A stretch of DNA of 64,000 bases from Verrucomicrobiota bacterium (GTDB lineage: Bacteria > Verrucomicrobiota > Verrucomicrobiia > CAIQCK01), in NCBI GenBank assembly GCA_016235595.1, contig JACRJX010000043.1:62001-126000 (forward strand). The letters are read 5' to 3'. Shown here in pieces: positions 35,211-43,193 of the stretch. The position numbers were made by a program, and so were the translations under genes. Numbering within the stretch: the stretch's first letter is position 1; the number at the start of each line of letters is the position of its first letter. The notes under the pieces are model-generated. The model ran no database searches, was not told the DNA's origin, and saw only the letters and a list, made by a program, of their open reading frames with translations.

Positions 35211-36101
35211 TCAGCCTCGCGCCGTTTCGAGGCGGAAGAAGGAAATCTCCGGCGGGCAGTTGAACCGCACCGGCGGCGGGATCATGCCGACGCCGCTGTT
35301 CACGTACATGTACGTGTCGTCGCGACGGAAAAGGCCATGCGCGTATCTCCGGCCGTAGAGCGACGGCACAAACGGTGGTCCCACCCACGGTAGCCTCACC
35401 TGTCCGCCGTGGGTGTGGCCCGCCAAAAGCAAAAGGGCGCCCCGGTGCGACCAGTGCTCGAAGACATACGGACGATGCGTCAGCGCCAGGGTGAACGGCG
35501 CGTTCACGCCCGCGAACGCTCGTGTCACGTTTGCGACCCTCGTCCAGGGATCGTCAATGCCGACAATCGGCAGCGGCTCGCCGTTGATGCGGACGGTGGT
35601 GTGCTCGTCGCGTAACACCGTGATGCCCACGCCGCGGAGGGCGGCGGTCACGGCGTGCGCGTCAAACCAGCGGTCGTGATTACCCAGGCACGCGAACACT
35701 CCATACCGCGCCCGCGCCCGGCCCATGCACGCCGCGACCTCGCGCATCAGTTCCGGCGCTCTTCGGCGGTCGCTCATGACCGGCGTCTCCAGCCACCAGA
35801 AATCCCAGCCATAGGTCAGGTAGTCGCCGGTGAAAGCAATCAGGTCCGGCTTCAACGCGTTGGCGAGGTCCATGCAATGGTTCAGATACGCGACGCTGAC
35901 GACGTGACTGCGGTGCAGGTCGCTCAGTTGCGCGATCGTCAACCCATCGAACGCGCGCGGCAGTCCGCGCACGGCCAGCCGCAGCCGGTTGATGACGACC
36001 CGCCGCGGTTCGATCAGCGACGCATACCCTGCGCAGCCCAGTCCCAGAGTGGCGCCGGACCACAGGAGTGATTTCAGAAACTTACGGCGGTTCAGTGACA
36101 C
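35211..36101 (-). CDS. Metallophosphoesterase, membrane/Tat type (YkuE-like)
   Basis: A 296-residue calcineurin-like phosphoesterase. Metal and phosphate ligands appear in order: QLSDLHRS, FTGDYLTYG, CLGNHDRWFD, ALTHRPYVFE and LAGHTHGGQVR. The N-terminus has a twin-arginine-type signal (LNRRKFLKSLLWSGATLG), which places it outside the cytoplasm or in the membrane as in YkuE/LpxG-like enzymes. Such proteins hydrolyse phosphodiesters or phospholipid head groups; the substrate here is unknown. It ends 120 bases from the TIM-barrel hydrolase-like gene (convergent) and starts about 50 bases downstream of the pectate-lyase-like gene on the same strand. Confidence 0.92.
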   Translation of the reverse strand: MSLNRRKFLKSLLWSGATLGLGCAGYASLIEPRRVVINRLRLAVRGLPRAFDGLTIAQLSDLHRSHVVSVAYLNHCMDLANALKPDLIAFTGDYLTYGWDFWWLETPVMSDRRRAPELMREVAACMGRARARYGVFACLGNHDRWFDAHAVTAALRGVGITVLRDEHTTVRINGEPLPIVGIDDPWTRVANVTRAFAGVNAPFTLALTHRPYVFEHWSHRGALLLLAGHTHGGQVRLPWVGPPFVPSLYGRRYAHGLFRRDDTYMYVNSGVGMIPPPVRFNCPPEISFFRLETARG

Positions 36102-36153
36102 AAGCGTTGGACCTTGGTGGAAACCAGATCGTTGAACAATCGGCTGTCCCCTC

Positions 36154-37662
36154 TCACGGCTGCGTTGCTTCGAGGTAATCGCACAGCCGGCGGACGTTCT
36201 TGATGAACACCTCCGTCTCGATGCGGTCGCTGAACTCCCAGTTGCGTCGCTGGACGTGGCCTTGGGTAACCCAGCGGCCCTGGCTGTCGAGCGCGGCGAT
36301 GATCTCTTTCACGGCTGACGCGAGCGCTTTGGCAGATGAACGTCCAGCCTTGGAGGTTCTGGCTTGGCGCGCCTTCAGGATCGTTTCGCGGCCGTCGCGT
36401 TTCAGCCGCTCGTAGAACGCAATGGCCTTCTCCACACCATATTCGCCGCTCCACGAGTAGTGTTTCTGGCGCTCCTCGCTGATGTCTTCGAGCCGGTAGT
36501 GGATCTTCCCGTCGCGGTCACCGAAAATCTGCTTGTTCGTCTTCAGCTCGTAGTAGCGCGCCCATTTGCCCGGCGCGAGGGCGCTCCGTTTGAACCATGC
36601 GATGGCCGCCGGGAGCGGCTGGAGGTATTTCTCGTCGCCGGTTTCGACGTAGAGGTCCATCAGGATATGCATCGCGCCGACGCTTTCGTTGCCGGTAATC
36701 GCCGGCGGCTCGAATGCGCGTGCCCACGCTGGCTCCATCTGCATGTTGTATTGCTGCGCCCACGCCGGCTGCGGCTCGGGCATCTGGGCGAGGACGAGGA
36801 AGCTGCCGCCCTTTTTGGCCGCGTCGAGATACTCCGGTTTGCCGGTGTGATGGAAGGCGTCGAGCATCGTCTCAATGCAGTCGCGCTGGGTGTTGTCGTT
36901 GAGCGTGTAGTGGAACCAATAGGGTTGCTTGACGTACTCGCGCGAATAGTTCTCGGGGAAGCGGGCCTTCGTTACAGGGCATTCGTCGGGCTTGTGGGGC
37001 TGGCCGTCCCAGCCTTGCGGCCATGCACCGTTGGGGTATTGCGCTTCGAGCATCTTCTTGAGGCCGTAGTCGAGTGCGTCGCGAATGCGCGCGTTGCGCT
37101 CGTTGGGGGCGGCAGCGTTCTTGTCGTCCTCCTTGCTGGCGGTGGCGAGGGCGAGCAGGAAGCGGATCGCGCTCTGGGTGTTGTTGTCATCGAAGGTGGA
37201 GATGTTCTTTCGCTTTGCGACCTGCTTCGGCGAGAGCTTCCCTTTGTCACTGCGCAGGAACGTGCGCTGGTTGTTCGGGTCGAAGTCTATCAAGTAGCCC
37301 CACCCGCCCGATTCGAGCTGACCGCGGGCGAGGGCGTCGCCAGCGGCTTGGGCGGCGGCGAGGTGGCGGGCGTCCTTCGTGACCTGATAGGCGCGCAGAA
37401 ACGCCATGCCAACCGATGGCGTGCCGGGCGGCTGAATCCAGATTTGCGTGGCGGTGGCCTTGCCTTCGCCGGCGCGCTCCTTAAGGTCGAGCGAGTATTT
37501 CCAGAGATAGCCGCCCTCGGTGGAGATCGAACACATATAGGCGGTGGCTTTCTCCAGCGCGGCGCGCGCCTGCCCGCGCAGGTCGCCATCGTCGGCCCAA
37601 CTCGGGTGAATCGCGAACCCCAACAGTGCCAACATCAACAGTGCGCATCGGATGGTGCTCAT
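36154..37662 (-). CDS. pelA: Secreted pectate lyase-like protein (PL10 type)
   Basis: The 502-residue protein has a signal peptide (MSTIRCALLMLALLGFAIHPSWA) and an (alpha/alpha)-toroid body like PL10 pectate lyases: GGWGYLIDFDPNN, STFDDNNTQSAIRFLLALA, YPNGAWPQGWDG, HYTLNDNTQRDCIETML and QMEPAWARAFEPPAITGNES, whose Arg in a PARAFE-like context is the proposed catalytic base region. Pectate lyases cleave de-esterified pectin by beta-elimination in the presence of calcium. The 125 residues after position 375 extend the usual family length. The ATG at 37662 was chosen because it opens the signal peptide; the longer frame upstream runs into the promoter of the MFS gene. Confidence 0.78.
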   Translation of the reverse strand: MSTIRCALLMLALLGFAIHPSWADDGDLRGQARAALEKATAYMCSISTEGGYLWKYSLDLKERAGEGKATATQIWIQPPGTPSVGMAFLRAYQVTKDARHLAAAQAAGDALARGQLESGGWGYLIDFDPNNQRTFLRSDKGKLSPKQVAKRKNISTFDDNNTQSAIRFLLALATASKEDDKNAAAPNERNARIRDALDYGLKKMLEAQYPNGAWPQGWDGQPHKPDECPVTKARFPENYSREYVKQPYWFHYTLNDNTQRDCIETMLDAFHHTGKPEYLDAAKKGGSFLVLAQMPEPQPAWAQQYNMQMEPAWARAFEPPAITGNESVGAMHILMDLYVETGDEKYLQPLPAAIAWFKRSALAPGKWARYYELKTNKQIFGDRDGKIHYRLEDISEERQKHYSWSGEYGVEKAIAFYERLKRDGRETILKARQARTSKAGRSSAKALASAVKEIIAALDSQGRWVTQGHVQRRNWEFSDRIETEVFIKNVRRLCDYLEATQP

Positions 37663-37786
37663 GCCCGTAGAGAATAGCAGGTTGCGGATGCCGCCCGCCA
37701 GCCGGCAGTACATCGTTTGCGCGGCTTTTGGCGCTTGACGTTGCGCCCGCGCACTCTTACTCAAGATGGTGCACAAGGAGACATTC

Positions 37787-39100
37787 ATGACACAAGCTTC
37801 CAGCGAAAGCAGCCAATACAGCCGGTGGATGGCCTTCATCGCGGCGTTCCTGGGGTGGATGTTCGACGGCGTGGAGATGGGGCTGTTTCCGCTCGTGGCG
37901 ACGCCGGCCATTGAGGCGATGCTCGGCCCGGAAAACCTCGCCTATAAGATGCCGTGGATCACCGGCATCACGGCGGCGTTTCTGATCGGCGCGGCGGCGG
38001 GTGGCATCATGTTCGGCTGGCTGGGCGACCGGATCGGCCGGGTGAAAGCGATGTCGCTGAGCGTGCTGACCTACTCGATCTTCTCCGGCGTGTGTGGTTT
38101 TTCGCAAACCCCGTGGGACCTCGGCGTGCTGCGATTCATGGCGGCACTGGGCATGGGCGGCGAATGGGCGCTGGGCGTGGCGCTTATCATGGAGGTTTGG
38201 CCGGCGGCTTCGCGGCCGACGCTGGCGGGATTCATTGGCGTGGCGTCGAACACAGGCTTCGTGCTCACGGGCCTGATGGGCCTGGGTCTGGCGCAGGTCA
38301 TTGGCGATTTGGGCGGTATCTTGAAGGCCCTCCATGTGCCGGAGAACATCACGAAGTCGTTGCTGGACCATAGTGGCTGGCGGTTGCTGATGTTCCTCGG
38401 TGCGACGCCGGCGCTGTTGACGTTGTTCATCCAATTCTTCGTGCCGGAGTCCAAACGCTGGCAGCACAGCGCCGCCACGGCGACGCGGAAGAACAAGATC
38501 AGCGACATCTTCGAGCCGGGCATCGCGCGCATGACGATCCTGGGCACGATCCTCGGAGCACTCGTTCTGCTGGGCACGTGGGGTTCGGTGCAGATGATTC
38601 CCAACTGGGTTTCCAAACTCACCCCGGATCCGACCGCTCGCGCGCTCTGCGTAATTTGGTGCGGCGCGGGCGCGATCGTCGCCACGCTGCTGGCGGCGTG
38701 GCTGGCCCAACTGACTTCGCGCCGCATGTCTTACTTTGTGTTTTCGACGCTGTCGTTGGTGTCCTGCCAATACCTGTTTCGCGCCGACATCGAATACGGC
38801 AACTATTTTCTGTTCTGGGTGACGATCGTGGGCGGCACCACGGCGAGCTTCTACGGCTGGCTGCCCTTGTATTTGCCGGAGCTGTTCCCCACGCGTTGCC
38901 GCGCGACGGGTCAGGGGTTCGCCTACAACATTGCGCGCATCGTTGCCGCCATCGGCACGATCATCACCGGCTTTGTGCTCAACATCGAGACCGCCGCCGG
39001 CTGGGCCAATCTCTGCGGCATGGTGAGCCTGGTGTATATCATCGGCATGGTGTTCATCTGGTTCTGCCCGGAAACCAAGGGCAAACCGCTGCCGGAGTAG
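37787..39100 (+). CDS. MFS transporter (sugar/organic acid:H+ type)
   Basis: A 437-residue major facilitator with twelve helices. The loop-2/3 motif GWLGDRIGRVKAM (G-x-x-x-D-R-x-G-R) and the middle-loop and helix-11 regions (PELFPTRCRATGQGFAYNIARI) are typical of the sugar porter and aromatic-acid/H+ symporter groups. It imports a sugar or carboxylate with protons. The start at 37787 has AAGGAG six bases upstream; an earlier ATG at 37766 lacks one. It is divergent from the pectate lyase gene (124 bases between starts), so uptake of pectin breakdown products is a plausible but unproven role. Its 3' end faces the peroxiredoxin gene. Confidence 0.9.
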   Translation: MTQASSESSQYSRWMAFIAAFLGWMFDGVEMGLFPLVATPAIEAMLGPENLAYKMPWITGITAAFLIGAAAGGIMFGWLGDRIGRVKAMSLSVLTYSIFSGVCGFSQTPWDLGVLRFMAALGMGGEWALGVALIMEVWPAASRPTLAGFIGVASNTGFVLTGLMGLGLAQVIGDLGGILKALHVPENITKSLLDHSGWRLLMFLGATPALLTLFIQFFVPESKRWQHSAATATRKNKISDIFEPGIARMTILGTILGALVLLGTWGSVQMIPNWVSKLTPDPTARALCVIWCGAGAIVATLLAAWLAQLTSRRMSYFVFSTLSLVSCQYLFRADIEYGNYFLFWVTIVGGTTASFYGWLPLYLPELFPTRCRATGQGFAYNIARIVAAIGTIITGFVLNIETAAGWANLCGMVSLVYIIGMVFIWFCPETKGKPLPE

Positions 39101-39142
39101 GAAAGCCGAAGCGGGACCCTCGCCCGCGTCCTCCAACAAACA

Positions 39143-39176
39143 ACAGCGGCACAGGCGAGATCACCTGTGCCGCTGT
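39143..39176. terminator. Bidirectional hairpin terminator
   Basis: Arms 39143-39155 and 39164-39176 form a perfect 13-bp stem (ACAGCGGCACAGG) with an eight-base loop. It lies between the convergent MFS (+) and peroxiredoxin (-) genes. On the minus strand the stem is followed by TTGTTTGTTGG, a T-rich run that fits intrinsic termination of the peroxiredoxin transcript. Confidence 0.8.
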
Positions 39177-39248
39177 GCAAACCACTTCAGCTTCCGCTGT
39201 TCCCGCATTCCTTGGCGTGTTCAGCGGGCTGTTTTCGAATCTGCCGGT

Positions 39249-39869
39249 TTACTTGCCGTGCAGTGCTTCGTAAACATGGCCGACCATCGCGGCGGATGGC
39301 GTGAGCGTCTTGGCACCGCCCTTCCATCTCGCCGGGCACGCCTCGTCGGGATGCTTCTGGAGGTAAGCGTTCGCCTCCATCTTGCGCGTCAACTCGTCCA
39401 TGTTGCGGCCGCAGTTGTAGAAATTCACCTCAGCCGACGCAAGCTTGCCTTCCGGGCTGATGATGAACGTGCCGCGCAACGCGAGGCCGGAGCCGCCGTC
39501 ATACACGCCGAACAGCTTCGACACCTTGCCCGTCGGGTCGGCGCCCATCGGGTATTGGACGTTCTCCATCAGCTTCTCGGAATTCCTCCAAGCCAGGTGC
39601 GAGAACTTCGTGTCGGTCGAGACCGAGATGACCTCCGCGCCGAGCTTCTTCAGCGTCGCGTATTTGTCGGCGAGATCGGCCAGCTCCGTCGGGCAGACGA
39701 ACGTGAAGTCCGCCGGATAGAACACCAGGATCGTCCACTTCTTCGCTTTCTTCAGTTCCGCCAGCGAGATCTTGCCAAAGTCGCCCTCCGCCGGATCATA
39801 AGTCTCCATTTCAAAATCCGGGACCTCCGCGCCAACCTTTACCACTTGTTCGCAACAACCTTCGCTCAT
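39249..39869 (-). CDS. 2-Cys peroxiredoxin (AhpC/Prx1 type)
   Basis: The 206-residue enzyme reduces hydrogen peroxide and organic peroxides in the cytoplasm. The peroxidatic cysteine is C59 in PADFTFVCPTE; the resolving cysteine is C178 in DEACPARW; Thr and Arg of the active site are in place, and the C-terminus carries no recognisable YF motif. An extra vicinal cysteine pair (C5-C6 in MSEGCCEQVV) at the N-terminus is unusual and may bind metal or serve as an additional redox site. Length and motifs match AhpC-type peroxiredoxins. It is monocistronic and ends before a bidirectional terminator. No ahpF or thioredoxin reductase is adjacent, so thioredoxin is the likely electron donor. Confidence 0.95.
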   Translation of the reverse strand: MSEGCCEQVVKVGAEVPDFEMETYDPAEGDFGKISLAELKKAKKWTILVFYPADFTFVCPTELADLADKYATLKKLGAEVISVSTDTKFSHLAWRNSEKLMENVQYPMGADPTGKVSKLFGVYDGGSGLALRGTFIISPEGKLASAEVNFYNCGRNMDELTRKMEANAYLQKHPDEACPARWKGGAKTLTPSAAMVGHVYEALHGK

Positions 39870-40026
39870 TGTGTTTAGCCTCCAATAACTATTTCAGTTT
39901 GAACTACCCAACACCGTCCTCATTCATAACGGTGTGCGGCAACAAACCACAGTTCGGCGGAAAGTCAACGGCGGGTGTCCTTGCCCGGTGTCCGACGGCG
40001 GGATTTTTCGTCCGAAAAACCCGAGG

Positions 40027-40467
40027 TCAATCCCGCAATGGCCGGCCTTCGGCGTCGGTCGTGATGGCTGCGCCGGCCAGGATACAGATGCCCTCGATGA
40101 ATCCCCAAATCTGGCCCAACCCGCACGTCAGAAAGGTCACCAGAATCTGGACGACGCCGATGGCGACGTAGCCGAGGTAGAAGCGGTGGACGCCCAGCCC
40201 CCCGAGAAAGATGCCGAGCACGCCCGCTGCGATCTTCGACTTGCATTGCGCGTAGGCTGGATGGATCGCTCCGGTCATCACGGGCGGCGGACTGGCTGCG
40301 ACGCCGACAAACTCGGGAAATGTGGCCAGCGGTTTCCACTCGCCGCCTTCGACGCGCAAAAGCGTCTGCGACGTCGCGCGGCCTTCCGCAACCCACTGCC
40401 GGACCTGCTCCACCGACACCGGCCCGTATTGCCGGCCGTCGCCTCCGATCATGTAATGTGTGCTCAT
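40027..40467 (-). CDS. GYF_2/TM2 domain membrane protein
   Basis: The 146-residue protein starts with a GYF_2 domain (THYMIGGDGRQYGPVSVEQVRQWVAEGR ends near residue 30; marks are YGPVS and VRQW), which in eukaryotes binds proline-rich peptides. A TM2-type hairpin follows (AAGVLGIFLGGLGVHRFYLGY, then VVQILVTFLTCGLGQIWGFIEGI) with the typical G-x-x-G-x-HRFYLG pattern. The ATG at 40467 has a GGAGAG site upstream. It lies 41 bases downstream of the bactofilin-like/RDD protein on the same strand, so it may belong to the ECF sigma operon. Its partner may be a proline-rich protein such as the RDD protein's loop. Confidence 0.85.
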   Translation of the reverse strand: MSTHYMIGGDGRQYGPVSVEQVRQWVAEGRATSQTLLRVEGGEWKPLATFPEFVGVAASPPPVMTGAIHPAYAQCKSKIAAGVLGIFLGGLGVHRFYLGYVAIGVVQILVTFLTCGLGQIWGFIEGICILAGAAITTDAEGRPLRD

Positions 40468-40507
40468 GATTATTCTCTCCAGGTTTCCCGAAAAACACCG
40501 CATCCCA

Positions 40508-42061
40508 TCAGATCAGCGATACGCCTTTCGGCATCCGCACCACCAGCGTGCCGGCGATCTTGTCGTGCCACGCCTGCTTCTCGCGGTCCCAGGCGATCCA
40601 GAAGAAGCCGAGGCCGATCACCGCCAGCGACAAGAGGCTGGCCAGCGCGCGCACGACCGCGACGCCGAACGTCAATGGCTGGCCATCCGTGCGCACGATT
40701 TTCATTCCGAAGACGATGTTGCCGATGGTTGTGCCTCGCCACGTCCACAACGCGATCAGGTAAACCAGCAGCAACAGTGTTGGCCATGTGTCGTTCAACA
40801 CATCATTGTGTTGCATCCCGCACGGCGAGATCACCAGTGAAATCACGATGCAATCCAACAACGCCGCGCCAATGCGCATCCAGAAACCCGGGCGAGGCAG
40901 CGATGTCAACTCCAGAGGAGACACGGCGGGCGGAGTTGCCGGAACGGCGCTCGAAGCCGCCACCGGTGGGACGGCAGTTGCGACTGGCTGCGGAACGACG
41001 AACGGCGGAACTCCCGCAGGGGCCAAGGGTGGCGCCTGTCGTTTCGTGCGGCCAAACAACGCCAGCCACGCCGCGCCAAAGCCGAGCATCATCACCAATC
41101 CCCACACGATGAATCCGGCCACCGGCAGCATGTAGGCCAGGTTGAGAACCACCGTGCCGACCCCCAGCGCCAGCAACGGCTGTTCCAGCCGGGATTTGTC
41201 CCCGAATTGCCCGAGCCGCTGGCCGACGCACCGGTAGACCGCGATGAATCCAAACACCATCGCCATCAATGCCGCGAAGACCACGAATGGAACCACGGGG
41301 ATGCCGATGCAGGAGATCACCAGCAGGAGACAGAGAGGCCCAAACGCCGCCAGCAGCAACAAGCCAAGAAGGAATGATTGAACGGGCTTCTCGCGAACGG
41401 CGTCAGTGCATGCCTGCAACGGCCGCGGAAAAAGAAGGCTCAGCAGAATATTGAACAGAAGCGCCACCGCCACGAAGATCCAGCTTGCCAGCGTCGACGG
41501 CGGCAACAGCGCGCCGCGCAACAGGCCTTTGTCGATCCAGTCCCTGAGCCATTCCGGCGTCAGGTCAGGCCAGCCGATCACGTGTTGTTCGCCGTCTGTC
41601 TTGAAACCCGGTTCTGCTTCGATCCGTCCTCCCACCACGGTCACGTCGCCGCGAACCACGGCGTTTGACGCGGCGTGCAGCGTGCCGCCCACGACCACAA
41701 CCTGTTGGCCTTCGACGACGGCCGTGGGCGCCAGCGTCAACGAGCCCAACACCACGGCAACGTCGCCCCGCACCTTGCCGGCGATGGTGGCATTGCCGCC
41801 TATGACGACGACCTCGCGTGACGTCTTGCCTTCCTTCAACTCGAAGTTCTCACCCACGACGACGATGTCGCCGGTGTTGGAGGACTTCCTGGCTGACTTG
41901 TGCGTTTTCTTGTCGCCGAACTCGATGCAGACTGTGACCGGCGCTGGATTATTGGTGGTTGCTGGCCGGTTGGTTCCCGGGTCTGCCGCAAACGCGGAGG
42001 TGGCAAGAATCGCCGCGGCGAGCGCGGCCAGCGAGAAAGATTGGAGCCTGTGCTTCATCAT
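40508..42061 (-). CDS. Bactofilin-like beta-solenoid fused to RDD membrane domain
   Basis: The 517-residue protein has a signal peptide (residues 1-24), then a polymer-forming, bactofilin-like beta-solenoid with about six short turns (GDIVVVGENFELKEGKTSRE, VVVIGGNATIAGKVRGDVAV, VVVVGGTLHAASNAVVRGDV), several membrane helices (about 180-310), a long Pro/Ala/Val loop and a C-terminal RDD domain (PRPGFWMRIGAALLDCIVIS, WRGTTIGNIVFGMKIVR, AWHDKIAGTLVV). The combination suggests a self-assembling envelope scaffold held by a membrane domain. The ATG at 42061 overlaps the stop of the anti-sigma-like gene (ATGA), so it is translated with the sigma operon. The longer upstream frame is out of frame with real codon use and was dropped. 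Confidence 0.82.
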   Translation of the reverse strand: MMKHRLQSFSLAALAAAILATSAFAADPGTNRPATTNNPAPVTVCIEFGDKKTHKSARKSSNTGDIVVVGENFELKEGKTSREVVVIGGNATIAGKVRGDVAVVLGSLTLAPTAVVEGQQVVVVGGTLHAASNAVVRGDVTVVGGRIEAEPGFKTDGEQHVIGWPDLTPEWLRDWIDKGLLRGALLPPSTLASWIFVAVALLFNILLSLLFPRPLQACTDAVREKPVQSFLLGLLLLAAFGPLCLLLVISCIGIPVVPFVVFAALMAMVFGFIAVYRCVGQRLGQFGDKSRLEQPLLALGVGTVVLNLAYMLPVAGFIVWGLVMMLGFGAAWLALFGRTKRQAPPLAPAGVPPFVVPQPVATAVPPVAASSAVPATPPAVSPLELTSLPRPGFWMRIGAALLDCIVISLVISPCGMQHNDVLNDTWPTLLLLVYLIALWTWRGTTIGNIVFGMKIVRTDGQPLTFGVAVVRALASLLSLAVIGLGFFWIAWDREKQAWHDKIAGTLVVRMPKGVSLI

Positions 42062-42516
42062 GGTTGGGTTTCCTTCAGTATGATTTGTCTGGCGGCACCG
42101 CCGAGCGCGATGACAGCGGCCACGAGCATCGCAGCGGCAGCCGTTGCGTAGATCAAGAATTGCCGCACCAACACGTTCCACAGTGGCAACGCAATCTGCG
42201 TCGCGCGGTCGAGCGCGTCGCCGGCGCTTGCGAGAATGGCATTGAGCTGGCCGCCGATGTTCGCGAGTGACTCTGCGCCGGGCAACGTCTGCCATGGCGC
42301 GAACACCCATGCCGCCAGCAGCAAAGCCGCCACCACCGCCGATGCCGTCTGCCAGCCTCGTGGCCACTCGAACCATGTCTGCCGATACCACGGCAGCGCG
42401 GCGCGCGCTGCGATCGCCGCCATCACGCGCGGCGCGAGCGTCTCCGGCGCGCGCGGCGCCGGCAGTGACCGCAATTCACGATCCATCCACTTTTCCAAAT
42501 CCTGTTCCGGGTTCAT
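42058..42516 (-). CDS. Putative anti-sigma factor (membrane)
   Basis: A 152-residue protein encoded between the ECF sigma gene and the RDD protein, overlapping both by four bases (ATGA on each side), as expected for a co-regulated anti-sigma factor. It has a short cytoplasmic part (MNPEQDLEKWMDRELRSLPA, then PETLAPRVMAAIAARAAL), two membrane helices (near 56-72 and 120-142) and a short loop between them. It contains no cysteine, so the zinc-binding H-x3-C-x2-C motif of ZAS anti-sigma factors is missing. Assignment rests on context and topology; binding to the sigma factor is inferred. Confidence 0.65.
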   Translation of the reverse strand: MNPEQDLEKWMDRELRSLPAPRAPETLAPRVMAAIAARAALPWYRQTWFEWPRGWQTASAVVAALLLAAWVFAPWQTLPGAESLANIGGQLNAILASAGDALDRATQIALPLWNVLVRQFLIYATAAAAMLVAAVIALGGAARQIILKETQP

Positions 42517-43034
42517 GGTTTGACAAACTCCAGTCTCCGCTTCAACGCCAGCCGGCCGCGATGAATGTCGGTCTTCACCTTGCCGACCGATGCGCCCAGC
42601 CGCGAAGCGATCTCGTCATAGCTCATGCGCTCGAAGTGAAACAGCACCAGCGGCACGCGTTGGGCGTTGGGGAGCTGGCGCAGCGCCTCTTCAAGCTCCT
42701 CGCGCCGCGCGACCGGCGTCGCTTCCGGTGCTGCGAGCGACTCGGAATAGTCGCCGGTCTCTTCCTCATCCGGCGTCTGCATCTCCGAGAACAACCGCCA
42801 GCGGCGGCGGTAACGCGAGAGATGGTTGAGGCACAGGTTCGTCGCCACAGTCCGCAGCCAGCCGCCGGCGGTCGGGCTGCTGCCGATTTCCGCAAATCGC
42901 TCGTAAGCTTTTAGGAACACCGCTTGCGCGATGTCTTCCGCATCGGTTGTGTTGCCGAGCAACCGCACCGCCGTTGCGAAAACCATGTCTTGGTGGTTCC
43001 GCATAAACACCTCAAACTTTTGCGGGTCGGTCAT
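42513..43034 (-). CDS. ECF RNA polymerase sigma factor
   Basis: The 173-residue protein has the two ECF domains. Region 2 covers FEVFMRNHQDMVFATAVRLL and DAEDIAQAVFLKAYERF (residues about 8-48), recognising the -10 element; region 4 covers LRQLPNAQRVPLVLFHFERM and MSYDEIASRLGASVGKVKTDI (about 116-165), a helix-turn-helix for the -35. The linker is acidic. It directs RNA polymerase to specific promoters, and the motif at 43071-43098 upstream of its own start is repeated upstream of the DUF4097 gene, which suggests autoregulation and a small regulon. It is the first gene of an operon with the anti-sigma-like, bactofilin/RDD and probably GYF/TM2 genes. Confidence 0.95.
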   Translation of the reverse strand: MTDPQKFEVFMRNHQDMVFATAVRLLGNTTDAEDIAQAVFLKAYERFAEIGSSPTAGGWLRTVATNLCLNHLSRYRRRWRLFSEMQTPDEEETGDYSESLAAPEATPVARREELEEALRQLPNAQRVPLVLFHFERMSYDEIASRLGASVGKVKTDIHRGRLALKRRLEFVKP

Positions 43035-43070
43035 AATCTGGCCAGAACCTGTTCGTGCTCATCGTAGTGT

Positions 43071-43098
43071 ATGACACAGCCGGCGGGAATAAAGTTTC
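43071..43098 (-). promoter_or_regulatory. Putative ECF-type promoter of the sigma operon
   Basis: Read on the minus strand: GAAACTTT (43098-43091) as -35, then 13 bases, then GTGTCAT (43077-43071) as -10. GAAAC...GTC is the classic ECF pattern, with 16 bases between GAAAC and GTGTC. It lies about 37 bases upstream of the sigma start codon, and the same motif with identical spacing lies before the DUF4097 gene. Confidence 0.75.
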
Positions 43099-43193
43099 AG
43101 GAATATCTGCGACTGGCCGGCGTCGAATTGCCAGGCTTTGCCGGCTTCAAGGTCAGAGCCGCCAGCACGGGTGGATGATTTGAGCGTGCGCCT

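Noticed and set aside
42062..42391. N-terminal extension of the bactofilin-like/RDD protein
   Set aside because: The extra 110 residues are Arg-rich noise overlapping the anti-sigma-like gene in another frame; the signal peptide begins at 42061.
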